Notes: a model not told the origin generated them from the letters alone. 64,000 nucleotides of DNA from Planctomycetota bacterium (GCA_029777335.1 JAKOSN010000085.1:30438-94437); one strand, 5' to 3'; counted from the first letter of the stretch, positions 51,860 to 61,396 are shown. Program-made: numbers and translations.

Positions 51860-53548
51860 ATGCAGCTGGCAGTGGCGTATCGTGGCCGTTCGGGGGTGCT
51901 CAAGCAGCGCGGGAGCCTGGTCCTGTCGCTGGAACCCAATCTTCGGCGGGATCGCGTGAGTTTTGTGGGGAAATTGCGACATCCGCTCCTGTTTCGCGAG
52001 GCGATCTCGGCCTTGCACGACATCGTCATCAGCGATCTGCGCTTTCAACCAAAGGATCGAACCGCCTATCAGGAGTATCTCAAGCAGGAGAAGAAGCGCG
52101 AGGAAACCCTGCGCCAGGCGGCTCGCGAACTGAAGCGGGACGAGATGCTCAAGGAATTTCCCGAGCCGCGCCGGCTCCAGATTCAGGAGGACTATCGTCG
52201 GCTGCACAAGCGCTACTGGGATGCCCGCCAGCGCTACAGCGATTATCTGCGCGAGCACGATCCGATTCTCTTTCGCCTGGTGATGCCGATGGATCCGGTG
52301 ATCACTGTGGCGCCCGATGTCCTCTTTTTCGAGTGCTTCAGCGCCGACGAGAGCAGTTACGGCTGCCTTTCGGTGCAACGCGATGCCTTCGAGGCCGAGC
52401 AGGATGTATCGCTGGGAACGACCAACGTCGATTACTCGTGGGAGTTGTACGAGCACTTTCAGGAGCTTCGCACCTATCGCGAGACACGCTTCGTCATCGA
52501 TCCGCGTGGCTTTGCCGTGGAAACGGCAGGGGCGGACAACTACCACGAAGAAAAGATCGATCTGCCCCCCAATTGGTTGCGCGGCTTCATGCAGTTGCAG
52601 GCGGGGATGAGCTTGCCGCTGCGCCACGTGTCGCTCAATCGCGAGGCGGTGTACAACCTGCTCAGTTATCTGAAGCGCCACCGCGCCCGCAAAAGTCCGC
52701 GTGCGGTGCGTTTCGAACTGGATCCGGGGCAGGCGGTGACCATGGTCCTGGAACCCTTCGAGCAGCGCATTGTCGCGCACGATCAGATCTATCAGGGATC
52801 GAAAAAAGAGGTTATTCGCACCTGGGGCCGCGAGCGGTTGCAGGTGCTGGCGCGGTTGTTGCCCTTGCTCGAAGGGGCGGATGTTTATCTCCTGGGCACC
52901 GGGTTGCCGAGTTTCTGGGTGATGCGCATGGGCGAGATGCGCCTCACACTCGGGCTATCTGGCTGGACCAAAAACGACTGGACTGGACCAAGCGCGCTCG
53001 ACCAGTTGATGCCGCCGACCGATCCCAGCCCGGATCTGCTGGGTGACATTGCGGCGACATTTCGCTCCAATCCGTGCCTGAGCTTTCACGAGATTCGTTC
53101 GCGCACCGGAGCAGCGCCCGCCTACGTCGCGGCGGGGTTGAATCGCCTGGCGTTGCTGGGGCAGGTGATTCACGATATGCCGGCAGGAGTCTATCGCTGG
53201 CGGCAGATTCTTCCGGTGGCGCTGTCGCTCGATCAACTCGGTCCGGAGAATCCCGAGACGGTGGCGGCGCGCGAACTCGTCCGCAAAAAACAGGTGGCAA
53301 TCACCCGCGATGAGTTGACCCCCACGGGGTTGCGCGCGCTGGCCGGCAACGTTCCCGAACGTCCGACCGAGATTCTGGTCGATCGCGATAACAAGATCAC
53401 GCGCGGCAAGTGTAACTGTTCGTTCTTCTATCAATCGGGGCTACGTCGGGGCCCCTGTCGGCACATGCAGGCGCTGCGCAATGTTGCTCTCACCGGCGGG
53501 GGGCAGCCATCGCTGGACCAATGGTTCGCGCAGCTGGCGCAGAGTTAA
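51860..53548 (+). CDS. SWIM zinc-finger protein
   Basis: A 562-residue cytoplasmic protein. The start ATG 51860 has only a weak site (GAGGCG), but the N-terminus MQLAVAYRGRSG is sensible. A charged coiled coil spans about 70-132. The middle (about 140-470) is unrecognised. At the C-terminus there is a SWIM motif, C518-x-C520 then C533-x-H535 (GKCNC..GPCRHM), a zinc-binding domain thought to bind DNA or protein. SWIM proteins can be associated with recombination factors or helicases, none of which is nearby. It is followed on the same strand, 117 bases on, by the AbrB-like gene. Confidence 0.8.
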   Translation: MQLAVAYRGRSGVLKQRGSLVLSLEPNLRRDRVSFVGKLRHPLLFREAISALHDIVISDLRFQPKDRTAYQEYLKQEKKREETLRQAARELKRDEMLKEFPEPRRLQIQEDYRRLHKRYWDARQRYSDYLREHDPILFRLVMPMDPVITVAPDVLFFECFSADESSYGCLSVQRDAFEAEQDVSLGTTNVDYSWELYEHFQELRTYRETRFVIDPRGFAVETAGADNYHEEKIDLPPNWLRGFMQLQAGMSLPLRHVSLNREAVYNLLSYLKRHRARKSPRAVRFELDPGQAVTMVLEPFEQRIVAHDQIYQGSKKEVIRTWGRERLQVLARLLPLLEGADVYLLGTGLPSFWVMRMGEMRLTLGLSGWTKNDWTGPSALDQLMPPTDPSPDLLGDIAATFRSNPCLSFHEIRSRTGAAPAYVAAGLNRLALLGQVIHDMPAGVYRWRQILPVALSLDQLGPENPETVAARELVRKKQVAITRDELTPTGLRALAGNVPERPTEILVDRDNKITRGKCNCSFFYQSGLRRGPCRHMQALRNVALTGGGQPSLDQWFAQLAQS

Positions 53549-53665
53549 GACCCCTCCGGAGGCCGCTCGGCGTCTTCTGTCCCGCGTGCCTGGGGAGATC
53601 CTCCGGGTACAGAAAGAGGGCACCAAACACCCAGACTCAGTCCCTGAACCTCGAGGACCTGCATC

Positions 53666-54358
53666 ATGGCGCTGGATCGCTTCATCGAGAACACCCTCAA
53701 CGAGATCATCACCGAATGGACCAATGAAGGCCGTGTGTTCACCGCCTTCGAGGTCTCGCTGGAAGCCAAGAAACGCAACGTGGAGGAACGCCACCGCAAC
53801 ATGCGCGATCGGATTCACGAGATCATTCACCTGGTGGCGGGGCCGGGAAGCAGTTATTCGCGCACGCTGATGGATGTCGGCGCGCCCGAGCAGGCGTGGG
53901 TTTATCACCCGCTGCGCGCCAATCCGTACGAATACGAACCCTTGCCGCGCAACGATCAACCGCGGCAACCGCGCCCCTCGGTGCTGCCGCGGGCGCCCCG
54001 CAATCCCGTGGCGCTCTCGACGGGAAACGCAGCGCCGGCGGTCATTCCTCCGGGCGCCTATGGCACCGATCAGCGCGGGCGGCTCTGTCTACCGGTGAAC
54101 CTGCTGGCCCAGATCGGCGTGACCGCCGGGCAGCGGGTCAATGTGGTGTGCGATCCGGCCAACGAGCAGATGCTGATCACCAGGGCGAACGCGCCAGGGA
54201 CGCCGGACAGCACCACCCCCGATACCAGTTACACCGCAGAACCCGACGGCAATGTGCGCATCACCCAGGGGACGCTGGAGAAGGCAGCGCTCGATGGCGT
54301 GCAGTGCTACCGCATTGAGGGCACCCCCCAGGTGATCAGCGTGCGCAAGTTCACCTGA
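53666..54358 (+). CDS. Protein with AbrB-like C-terminal domains
   Basis: A 230-residue protein. Residues 1-58 are helical (IENTLNEIITEWTNEGRVFTA); 75-130 are Pro-rich and disordered. The segment 137-173 (RGRLCLPVNLLAQIGVTAGQ, then a strand ending MLITRA) has the swapped-hairpin pattern of SpoVT/AbrB transition-state regulators, which bind DNA. A second similar unit may lie at 193-229 (DGNVRITQGTLEKAALDG). GAGGA precedes ATG 53666. It follows the SWIM gene and ends at a hairpin. The AbrB assignment is by eye. Confidence 0.6.
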   Translation: MALDRFIENTLNEIITEWTNEGRVFTAFEVSLEAKKRNVEERHRNMRDRIHEIIHLVAGPGSSYSRTLMDVGAPEQAWVYHPLRANPYEYEPLPRNDQPRQPRPSVLPRAPRNPVALSTGNAAPAVIPPGAYGTDQRGRLCLPVNLLAQIGVTAGQRVNVVCDPANEQMLITRANAPGTPDSTTPDTSYTAEPDGNVRITQGTLEKAALDGVQCYRIEGTPQVISVRKFT

Positions 54359-54370
54359 GCCGTCTCTCTT

Positions 54371-54406
54371 CCGAGCGAGGTAGCGACCGACCGTTGCCTC
54401 GCTCGG
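54371..54406. terminator. Hairpin after the AbrB-like gene
   Basis: Arms CCGAGCGAGG (54371-54380) and CCTCGCTCGG (54397-54406) form a perfect 10-bp stem 12 bases after the stop codon, with a 16-base loop and no T run. Confidence 0.6.
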
Positions 54407-54528
54407 GAGCAACCGCTGCTCGATCACGTTTTCGCCACCCCGCACGCGATGGTTCGCCCCCGTCGTCTTGTCTGAAGGGAAGGGGCCGACTAGCATTTAC
54501 TCATCGTGCCCCCGCGGATCATGGCGCC

Positions 54529-55752
54529 ATGCAGAATGTTGTCATCGACAAGCCGTACCAGTTTATCCCCCCGTATCCGGGTACGTTCTGGCTGCGCTTT
54601 CTGCGTTACTGGGTGCCGTACCATGTGCACAAACATCTCGGGGTGGAGCAGATCGAGTGGCGCTATCTCGATCGACTGCGGGCCTCACTCCAGGCGGGCC
54701 ATGGGGTTTTGCTCACCCCCAATCACTGCCGCCCCTGTGATCCCCCCGTCGTCGGGCTGATCGGCAAGGAGACCGAGTGCCCGACCTTTGTGCTCGCCAG
54801 CTGGCATCTGTTCATGCAGAGCCGCTTTCAGGGATGGTTGATGCGCCGCGCGGGCGCGTTTAGCATCTATCGCGAAGGGCTGGATCGCGAGGCCCTCAGG
54901 GCCGCGAGTGCGGTGCTGGTCGATGGGCGTCGCCCTCTGGTGGTTTTCCCGGAGGGCATTGTCAGCCGAACCAACGATCGCCTGGGGGTGTTGCAGGATG
55001 GGACTGCCTTCATCGCGCGAACCGCAGCCCGGTTGCGCGCTCGACTGAATCCCCCTGGCAAGGTGGTGGTTCATCCGCTCGCACTGAAATACTTCTTTCT
55101 GGGCGATCTGCAGCGTGCGGTGGATCCAGTGCTGTGCGAGATCGAAAAACGGTTGAGCTGGCAGACGCGTTCCCATCGTCCCCTGCGCGAGCGCATTTGC
55201 GCCGTCGGGGAAGGGCTGCTCGCGCTCAAGGAGATTGAGTATCTGGGAAAGGCGCAAGCGGGGAGCCATGCCGACCGCCTCCACCACTTGCTCGAAGCGG
55301 TCTTGCAGCCGCTGGAGAAGGAATGGCTCAATGGTCCGCAAGGGGATCAGGGGGTGATCGAACGCATCAAGCGTCTGCGCATTGCGATCGTCCCGGACAT
55401 GGCGGCCAACAAGGTGACTCCCGAGGAGCGTGCACGCCGCTGGCGCCACCTGGCGGATGTTTACCTGGCCCAGCAACTCAATAGTTACCCGCCCGATTAC
55501 CTCGATGGGTTACCCAGTACGGAGCGGGTTCTGGAAACCGTGGAACGCTTTGAAGAAGACCTGACCGACGAGGCACGGGTGCATCGTCCGTTGCGGGTGA
55601 TCATTCAGGTCGGCGAGGCGATCGAGGTTTCGCCCGAGAAAGTGCGGGGCGCCAGTGAGGATCCGCTCATGGTGCAGATCCGCGAACAGCTTGCAACGAT
55701 GATCGCCGCTGTGACTCCCCCCGTGACCAACTCTCCCTTTGCTTCCGCGTAA
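54529..55752 (+). CDS. Lysophospholipid acyltransferase (PlsC-like) family protein
   Basis: A 407-residue protein. The acyltransferase motif NHCRPCD (H66-xxxx-D71) and a FPEG motif (140-143) mark a PlsC-type domain at about 45-220, which transfers acyl groups to a glycerol or lyso-lipid. The C-terminal 180 residues, with AVGEGLLALKEIEYLG and a helical rest, are longer than in 1-acylglycerol-3-phosphate acyltransferases and unrecognised. ATG 54529 lacks a strong Shine-Dalgarno; it may follow a leader. A PAP2-like gene begins 7 bases after the stop, so the two are probably a lipid-metabolism operon. Confidence 0.85.
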   Translation: MQNVVIDKPYQFIPPYPGTFWLRFLRYWVPYHVHKHLGVEQIEWRYLDRLRASLQAGHGVLLTPNHCRPCDPPVVGLIGKETECPTFVLASWHLFMQSRFQGWLMRRAGAFSIYREGLDREALRAASAVLVDGRRPLVVFPEGIVSRTNDRLGVLQDGTAFIARTAARLRARLNPPGKVVVHPLALKYFFLGDLQRAVDPVLCEIEKRLSWQTRSHRPLRERICAVGEGLLALKEIEYLGKAQAGSHADRLHHLLEAVLQPLEKEWLNGPQGDQGVIERIKRLRIAIVPDMAANKVTPEERARRWRHLADVYLAQQLNSYPPDYLDGLPSTERVLETVERFEEDLTDEARVHRPLRVIIQVGEAIEVSPEKVRGASEDPLMVQIREQLATMIAAVTPPVTNSPFASA

Positions 55753-55759
55753 TCTCCTC

Positions 55760-56476
55760 ATGAATGTCCTTCTGGCTGATTCTGCAGCGGTGGCGCCTCT
55801 CCCGTGGTGGGTGCGCATTCTTCTGGTCGTTGGCGGGCTGGGAATCTGGTTCTGGACTCAGCGGCTGCTCGGTGAGCGTCCACCCTTGCCCCAGGAGGAG
55901 GAGCGAAGCGCCGGGCGCTTGCTCACGCGACACGATACCCTGTTACGTTTGCTGGCGCCGATCCATCGCTATCTGAGCGCGCATCCCATCTGGGGGAGTC
56001 GGCTGTTGATTGTCAGTTCGCTCCTGATCGATGTGATGACCCTGGGGTTGCTGCTCTGGAGCGTCTTTGGCCCGAGTCTGCGGCCGTTTCTGGGGTTGCT
56101 CGTGCTTTTCAGCATGAGGCAGATTTTCCAGGCGCTCTGCCAGTTGCCGGTTCCCGAGGGGGTGATCTGGCATCACCCGGGATTTCCCTCGTTGGTGGTG
56201 ACCTATGGCGTGAGCAATGACCTGTTTTTTAGCGGCCACACGGCCCTGGCGGTTTACGGAGCGATCGAACTGGGGCGGGCCGGTCCTCCGTGGATGATCT
56301 CGCTGGCGGTCCTGGTGGCGGTCTTCGAGATTGTCACCGTCCTGGCCCTGCGTGCGCATTACACCATGGATGTTTACGCCGGCGCCATCACCGCGGCGTG
56401 GGTGGCGATCCTGGCCGCGTGGTTTGCTCCGTCATGTGATCAGGGACTGGCGGAACTCTTTGCCCGCTTTCTGTAG
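55760..56476 (+). CDS. PAP2/sphingomyelin-synthase-like phosphatase
   Basis: A 238-residue membrane protein with about six hydrophobic segments and the active-site pattern SNDLFFSGHTALAV and ALRAHYTMDVYAGAI, in which the SGHT and HYTxD motifs match the PAP2_C family (sphingomyelin synthase and related lipid phosphate phosphatases or phosphotransferases). It would act on lipid phosphates at the membrane. It closely follows the PlsC-like gene. ATG 55760 has no strong binding site, as expected for coupling. Confidence 0.8.
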   Translation: MNVLLADSAAVAPLPWWVRILLVVGGLGIWFWTQRLLGERPPLPQEEERSAGRLLTRHDTLLRLLAPIHRYLSAHPIWGSRLLIVSSLLIDVMTLGLLLWSVFGPSLRPFLGLLVLFSMRQIFQALCQLPVPEGVIWHHPGFPSLVVTYGVSNDLFFSGHTALAVYGAIELGRAGPPWMISLAVLVAVFEIVTVLALRAHYTMDVYAGAITAAWVAILAAWFAPSCDQGLAELFARFL

Positions 56477-56528
56477 CCGCGCCGCTGGCGCCTTTCAACC
56501 CGAGCCTCTAGCCGAGCATCAAACCATC

Positions 56529-57557
56529 ATGCAAGCAATCCAGGTTGTCATCCGTGAACCGTTTCAGGTCGGCACGCGCACTGTCGAGTTGCCGCCGCCC
56601 AGAGAGAATCAGATCCTCGTCGAAACCGAGGTGAGCGCTGTCAGCGCGGGGACCGAACTGGCGGTTTGGACCGGGACGCATCAATGGCTCAAGGATCCCA
56701 ACTTGCCCGACTGGAAGTTTCCCTTTCCGCCGGGTTACAGCGCGGCGGGAACGGTGGTCGCCGTCGGCGCGGGGATCAAGGACTGGCAACCCGGGGATCG
56801 GGTCAGCTATCCAGGCAACCATGCCTCCGCGGAATTGCTGACGATCGGCCATGAACGTGGCCGGCTGTGGAAGCTCCCTCCGGGGCTGGACGCCGAGAAG
56901 GCCGCGCTGGCGTGCATCGCGCGCTACGGTCTGGGGGCGGCCATTCGCGTGGGATCGCCGCTCGGTAAGTCCGCGGCGGTCCTCGGCTTGGGGATCATCG
57001 GCCAGTTCGCCCTGCGGAGCCTGCTGGCGTCCGGGGCGCATCCAGTGGTCGGCATCGATGCGGTGCGCAGGCGACGCGAGGCAGCCCTGGCGGCCGGGGC
57101 CGATCATGTGATCGATCCTGCGACGGGGCCCATCAAGGAGCAGTTGGCGGATTATTTGCGCGTGCGTGGTGCCGAGGTGGTCGCCGATGCCACCGGTGTT
57201 CCCGATGCGGTCCCCGTGGCAATGAGCCTGGCCTGCGACGCGGGGCAGGTGGTAATTGTGGGGAGCCCGCGCGGTCAGGCACAGCAGGTTAACTTCTATG
57301 ACGATCTTCATCGTCGCTATATCGAGGTCACCGGCGCCCATGGCAACATGCTCTTCGAGCCGGCGCACACACGTCTGGCGGGGGCCTGGGACATCAACAA
57401 GGCGCAACGCTGGCTGCTGGCGATGCTGAACAGTGGCCGACTCTCTGTCGCGGGGTTAATCAGTCATCGCATTACTCCGGACCAGTTGAACAGCGCGTAC
57501 GAGGGGCTGCGCAACAGCAAGGAAGACTACCTCGGTGTGGTGATGCGCTGGAAATAA
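56529..57557 (+). CDS. Medium-chain dehydrogenase (zinc-binding-dehydrogenase superfamily)
   Basis: A 342-residue MDR protein. The N-terminal GroES-like part contains VSAVSAGTELAVWTG and PGYSAAGTVVAVGAG; the Rossmann part contains AAVLGLGIIGQFAL and VVADATGVPDAV. The position where catalytic-zinc cysteine is usually found is Ala/Ser (SAGTE) and no structural-zinc cysteine cluster is present, so it is probably a zinc-independent oxidoreductase. The substrate is unknown. It follows the PAP2 gene by 52 bases, and its stop lies in a palindrome shared with the convergent FIST gene. Confidence 0.85.
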   Translation: MQAIQVVIREPFQVGTRTVELPPPRENQILVETEVSAVSAGTELAVWTGTHQWLKDPNLPDWKFPFPPGYSAAGTVVAVGAGIKDWQPGDRVSYPGNHASAELLTIGHERGRLWKLPPGLDAEKAALACIARYGLGAAIRVGSPLGKSAAVLGLGIIGQFALRSLLASGAHPVVGIDAVRRRREAALAAGADHVIDPATGPIKEQLADYLRVRGAEVVADATGVPDAVPVAMSLACDAGQVVIVGSPRGQAQQVNFYDDLHRRYIEVTGAHGNMLFEPAHTRLAGAWDINKAQRWLLAMLNSGRLSVAGLISHRITPDQLNSAYEGLRNSKEDYLGVVMRWK

Positions 57558-57578
57558 CCCGCGCCGGCGCGGGTTATT
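57553..57578. terminator. 26-base perfect palindrome containing both stop codons
   Basis: The sequence reads AATAACCCGCGC-CG-GCGCGGGTTATT. The stop of the dehydrogenase (57555-57557) lies in the left arm and the stop of the minus-strand FIST gene (57574-57576) in the right arm. It probably acts as a bidirectional terminator for the convergent pair. Confidence 0.7.
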
Positions 57579-58743
57579 CCTCGAAGAGAGCCACACTGGC
57601 GGTGAAGCCATGGATGAAGTTCTGCCCGCCTATCGGGCCCAGCTCGCCGGCAGCGAAAAAGCCGGCGAGCGGAATCGGGCCGGTTTCCTGGCGCAGCGTG
57701 CGCGCATCGTGATCCGGAGCGGCAAAGAGCCGTGAGCCACGTCCGTTGCAGCTGAACACCAATCCGCCGGCAGGCTTGCGTGGATGGGTCGCCAGATCCT
57801 GCTGTAGCAATGCGTGCAGATCCTCGTCGGCGGTCTCGGCATCGCGCACATGGAATTGCACGGTTTGCCCGACGCGCACTCGATCGGTGATCGCCATCGC
57901 GCCGCTTCGCCGATCCAGCCCCAGGACATTGCGCACCAGGAAATCGCCGCGCTGGAAGTGATCCTGGCACTCGTTAATCACCCGGCCGATGTGCAGTCCC
58001 TGTTGAAAGAGCTGTTGTTCGTGCGTGGTGAGGGTGGGCCACACCTCCTGCAACTGGGTGAGCGGAGGTTTGCCACCCAGTTCGAGAATCAGGTTGTCGT
58101 CGGCGCGGGTAATCACCAGGGGGCGACCGATGGGACGACACCCCTGCGACACAATGGTGCGCAGGCCAATCGGTCCCTGCAACAGCACGCCGACGGCGCC
58201 GGCGTGCTGCAGGGTGGTGTTGTGCAGCAGGCAGGTTTGCCCGGGCGCGGTGACGCCGCTGGCCATCCCGCCAAGCACGCGCAGGCCAGGGTAGTCGTTG
58301 TTGATCTGGCCCAGGCAAAAGTCGGTCGGGAAACTGAAAGGATCGCCCAGCAACAGCATGACCGCAGTGGCAGGGGTGGCGGTCACCAGGGCATCGGGCC
58401 AGCCAAGCAAGCTATGTCCCTCGGAGGTGCGCTCGAGCACCAGGTGAAACGTCTCCAGTTCGATCGGCTCACGCCACTGCCCAAGCCAGACACTGAGCCC
58501 TGGAGCGTTCTCCACCTCGGTTTCGTTGCCAATCACAGCTTCGCCCACGCAACCCAGGAGGGCGCGCGGAGCGAAACGCTCAGTGAGAATGGCAGTGATC
58601 CTCTGGGCGTGCGCGGCGTGGTGAGCCGAAAAGAACACAAGTGCCAGGTCGGGACGTTCCAGCTGCCCGGCCAGGGCGTCCCCAACCTCCGCCAGCGCCT
58701 GGGCGGTGTCCGGCAGTTTCGACAGGGCAGCGGCAAATGGCAT
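57574..58743 (-). CDS. FIST N- and C-domain protein
   Basis: A 389-residue protein with a FIST_N region (about 30-225, LVFFSAHHAAHAQRITAIL, RALLGCVGEAVIG, LLLGDPFSFPTDFC) and a FIST_C region (about 235-375, including AGGLVFSCNGRG and the IPLAGFFAAGELGPIGGQNF end). FIST domains are sensory modules proposed to bind small ligands such as amino acids. It lies 45 bases after the GNAT gene on the same strand. Confidence 0.88.
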   Translation of the reverse strand: MPFAAALSKLPDTAQALAEVGDALAGQLERPDLALVFFSAHHAAHAQRITAILTERFAPRALLGCVGEAVIGNETEVENAPGLSVWLGQWREPIELETFHLVLERTSEGHSLLGWPDALVTATPATAVMLLLGDPFSFPTDFCLGQINNDYPGLRVLGGMASGVTAPGQTCLLHNTTLQHAGAVGVLLQGPIGLRTIVSQGCRPIGRPLVITRADDNLILELGGKPPLTQLQEVWPTLTTHEQQLFQQGLHIGRVINECQDHFQRGDFLVRNVLGLDRRSGAMAITDRVRVGQTVQFHVRDAETADEDLHALLQQDLATHPRKPAGGLVFSCNGRGSRLFAAPDHDARTLRQETGPIPLAGFFAAGELGPIGGQNFIHGFTASVALFEE

Positions 58744-58788
58744 GACAAGGCACTCCTCGCAGGGCGAAGGGCAGGTCGCTCTCGTCGA

Positions 58789-59724
58789 TTACAGAACCCG
58801 GTCGAACAACGGAAAACGACCCTGCAGGCGGAAATATTGTTTGTAGAAGCGAACCAGGTGAGGGGCATCGGTGATCACCTGGGCTGCCAATGTCTCCACC
58901 TCGGTCTCCTGAAGGCGCTGGGCTGCCTGGCTGAGCAGATCGAGCCCGACCGGGCTGACCACCTGGGGATCGTGAACCAACAGGCTGAACAGGCCGTTGA
59001 CGCGTTTGGTCGTGTAGCCCTCGGTGCCAAACGCCCCGTGGCGGAAGCAGGGCATGTTCGCATCGACCTGGTTGGGATCGGCGTAGTCTTCGTTGATGAT
59101 CAGCAACCCCACCCCGTTGAGATACCCCTGTTGCTTGTGACGCACGGCAAAGAGATCGGTCGGGCGAAAGTACGGATTGTGGAAGAGGTAGCGTTCCAGC
59201 TCGGGCAACGGCAGCCGAGGCACCTGGGGGGTGAAGTTGACCAGAGCGGGGAGATCGGCGAGCGTGAAGGGCGAGATGGCGGTTCTCGTTCGCGCTGCCG
59301 GGGTCGGCATTTCGGGGAGATCCATGATAAAGTTCAGCACCTCGCGCGACTGGGTGAAGCCGTGCGCAAGGAAGAAGTCACGTTGAGCGGTCCAGTCGCC
59401 CCGGTAAGCAGCAAAAGCGCTGGCCAGGCCGCGTGCCTTCATGGTCTCCAGAGCCTGGAGGAACAGTGGCGCGCTGACCGCCTCGTGGCCCTTGCGACTC
59501 CAGGGAAAACTGATACGGCCATTGTTCTGGAAGGTGACATAGGCCACCGGGCGACCATCCACAACGGCATACAGACGGGCGGTGGGATCGAAATCGGCAG
59601 CGCTGCAGCGGCGTCTCACCTCGTCCAGCGTCGCCGGTTTGAAGCGAGGCAAACCACTCGCCGCCTCGTTGTAAATCCCCACCTGGGCGATGTCATCTCC
59701 GGGTTGAAACGTGCGGATGTTCAT
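58789..59724 (-). CDS. GNAT family N-acetyltransferase
   Basis: A 311-residue protein with an N-terminal GNAT domain (about 1-145): MNIRTFQPGDDIAQVGIYNE, ARLYAVVDGRPVAYVTF, then ALETMKARGLASAFAAYRGD and FFLAHGFTQSREVLNF. A second half (150-311) resembles a degenerate repeat of the fold, as in double-domain GNATs. It would move an acetyl group from acetyl-CoA to an unknown amine. ATG 59724 has GAGGG upstream. Confidence 0.85.
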   Translation of the reverse strand: MNIRTFQPGDDIAQVGIYNEAASGLPRFKPATLDEVRRRCSAADFDPTARLYAVVDGRPVAYVTFQNNGRISFPWSRKGHEAVSAPLFLQALETMKARGLASAFAAYRGDWTAQRDFFLAHGFTQSREVLNFIMDLPEMPTPAARTRTAISPFTLADLPALVNFTPQVPRLPLPELERYLFHNPYFRPTDLFAVRHKQQGYLNGVGLLIINEDYADPNQVDANMPCFRHGAFGTEGYTTKRVNGLFSLLVHDPQVVSPVGLDLLSQAAQRLQETEVETLAAQVITDAPHLVRFYKQYFRLQGRFPLFDRVL

Positions 59725-60010
59725 GCCACCCTCGTTCCCGACAGCCCCTCCCGCTCCGCTCACGTCCCCCCGCTGGTTCGCGCTCGGCTGAGGCTCTTTA
59801 CTATCATACTGCGAAACTGCCGCGGTGGTATCGCGAACCCACCACCCCGCGCAGGGGAAGAACCGACAAAGTTCTGTCTTCAGGTGTGATCCAGACCCCG
59901 GAATCCGCCTAGAATAAAGAAGGACACCTCCACGGCGAAGAAGTTACCAGCCCGCGCAGATGACGGTTGCTGGGGTGTTGCCAGGACCAATGTTCGGGAG
60001 AGGGTTGGCG

Positions 60011-61396
60011 ATGAAGGGTGCCTGTCCACTCAGTCTCGCAGCGTGGATCTTCCTGATCGGGGCGGGCGGCGTTCGCGCTGCCGATGCGATCGCCGCGCCA
60101 GCAAAAAAAACCGACGAGGCGGCCATTGAGCGGGGCAAACAGGCGTTGCTGGGACGCAGTTTCAATCCGCCTGCCTTCAGCCTCAAGGCATACGACAGGG
60201 TCTGGAAACAATGGGGCACCGAGAAGGAGGCTCCGGCAGACTACGAGCGCCGCTTGCGCGAACACTACGGTCTGCACCTTGCCCCTTATCCCAACGGAAA
60301 ACTGCCCATGGGGTTGCGCGAGGCACGCGGTTTACTGGGGAAGGGCCTGACCACCGATTGCCTGGCCTGCCATGGAGGATCGATCTTCGGTAAGAGTTAC
60401 GTGGGGCTGCCCAACTCCTCGCTCGACTATCACGCCCTGATCGAAGATCTGTCACGGGCAGATGAGTTACCGGTGAACATGCCCTTTCGCTTCACCACGG
60501 TGCGTGGCACCACCGAGGCCGGGGCGATGGCGGTCTATCTCTTCAGCATTCGCGATGCGGATCTGCAACTTCGCTCCCCTCCGCTCGATCTGGGGTTAAA
60601 GGATGATATGTGTGAGGATGCGCCCGCGTGGTGGTTGCTGAAGAAGAAGAAAACGATGTATCACCATGGCGGCATGGATGCCCGGTCGGTGCGGTCGTTG
60701 ATGCAGTTCATGCTCACGCCCCTGAACGGGAAACATGTGTTTGAGAGGGAGGAAAAAACATTCCGCGACATCCAGGCGTATCTGTTGAGCCTGGAGCCGC
60801 CCCGGTATCCACTGCCGATTGATCGTCCCCTGGCGCAGCGTGGCGAAAAGCTGTTTGCCGAGCATTGTGCGCGCTGCCATGGAACCTATGGCGATCAACC
60901 GACCTATCCGAATCGCATAGTGCCGCTGGAAGAGATCGGCACCGATCCCACGCGGTATCGGGGATTGTCGAAGCAGTTCAACGAACACTATTACGCCACC
61001 TGGTTTGGCGAGGAATCCCTTGGTCCGCGTGGCGAGAGACGGCGTGCGACGGAGACGGGAGGGTATCAGGCACCGCCGCTGGACGGCATCTGGGCAACGG
61101 CCCCGTATTTTCACAATGGATCCGTCCCCACGGTGTATCACGTGCTAAACTCAAAAGCACGCCCCACGATTTTCACGCGTTCGTATCAGACCGATCAATC
61201 GGCCTACGATGCCGTGAACCTGGGATGGAAGGTGCAGGTCTTGAAAAAGGGGGGGGAGGCCCAGGGAACCGCGTTCGAGCGCCGCAAGGTTTACGACACC
61301 ACCCAACCAGGCCGTGGCAATCGGGGACATCCCTACGGGGATAAACTGACGGACTCGGAGCGGTTCGCGCTGCTGGAATATCTGAAAACCCTGTAG
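60011..61396 (+). CDS. Di-haem c-type cytochrome, exported
   Basis: A 461-residue protein with a signal peptide (1-24) and two haem-binding motifs, CLACH (117-121) and CARCH (286-290). The C-terminal part DGIWATAPYFHNGSVPTVYHVL is the usual region of c-type cytochromes of the MauG/di-haem oxidoreductase kind, and PYFHNGS carries possible distal ligands. It would transfer electrons or oxidise substrates in the periplasm. ATG 60011 has GGGAGAGGG upstream; the earlier ATG at 59960 lacks a site. It is divergent from the GNAT gene. Confidence 0.85.
   Translation: MKGACPLSLAAWIFLIGAGGVRAADAIAAPAKKTDEAAIERGKQALLGRSFNPPAFSLKAYDRVWKQWGTEKEAPADYERRLREHYGLHLAPYPNGKLPMGLREARGLLGKGLTTDCLACHGGSIFGKSYVGLPNSSLDYHALIEDLSRADELPVNMPFRFTTVRGTTEAGAMAVYLFSIRDADLQLRSPPLDLGLKDDMCEDAPAWWLLKKKKTMYHHGGMDARSVRSLMQFMLTPLNGKHVFEREEKTFRDIQAYLLSLEPPRYPLPIDRPLAQRGEKLFAEHCARCHGTYGDQPTYPNRIVPLEEIGTDPTRYRGLSKQFNEHYYATWFGEESLGPRGERRRATETGGYQAPPLDGIWATAPYFHNGSVPTVYHVLNSKARPTIFTRSYQTDQSAYDAVNLGWKVQVLKKGGEAQGTAFERRKVYDTTQPGRGNRGHPYGDKLTDSERFALLEYLKTL

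Noticed and set aside
57814..59889. Long plus-strand open frame (691 codons) across the FIST and GNAT genes
   Set aside because: It is the antisense shadow of two genes with clear family motifs on the minus strand, lacks a binding site and reads as low-complexity, His/Gln/Arg-rich sequence typical of high-GC shadows.
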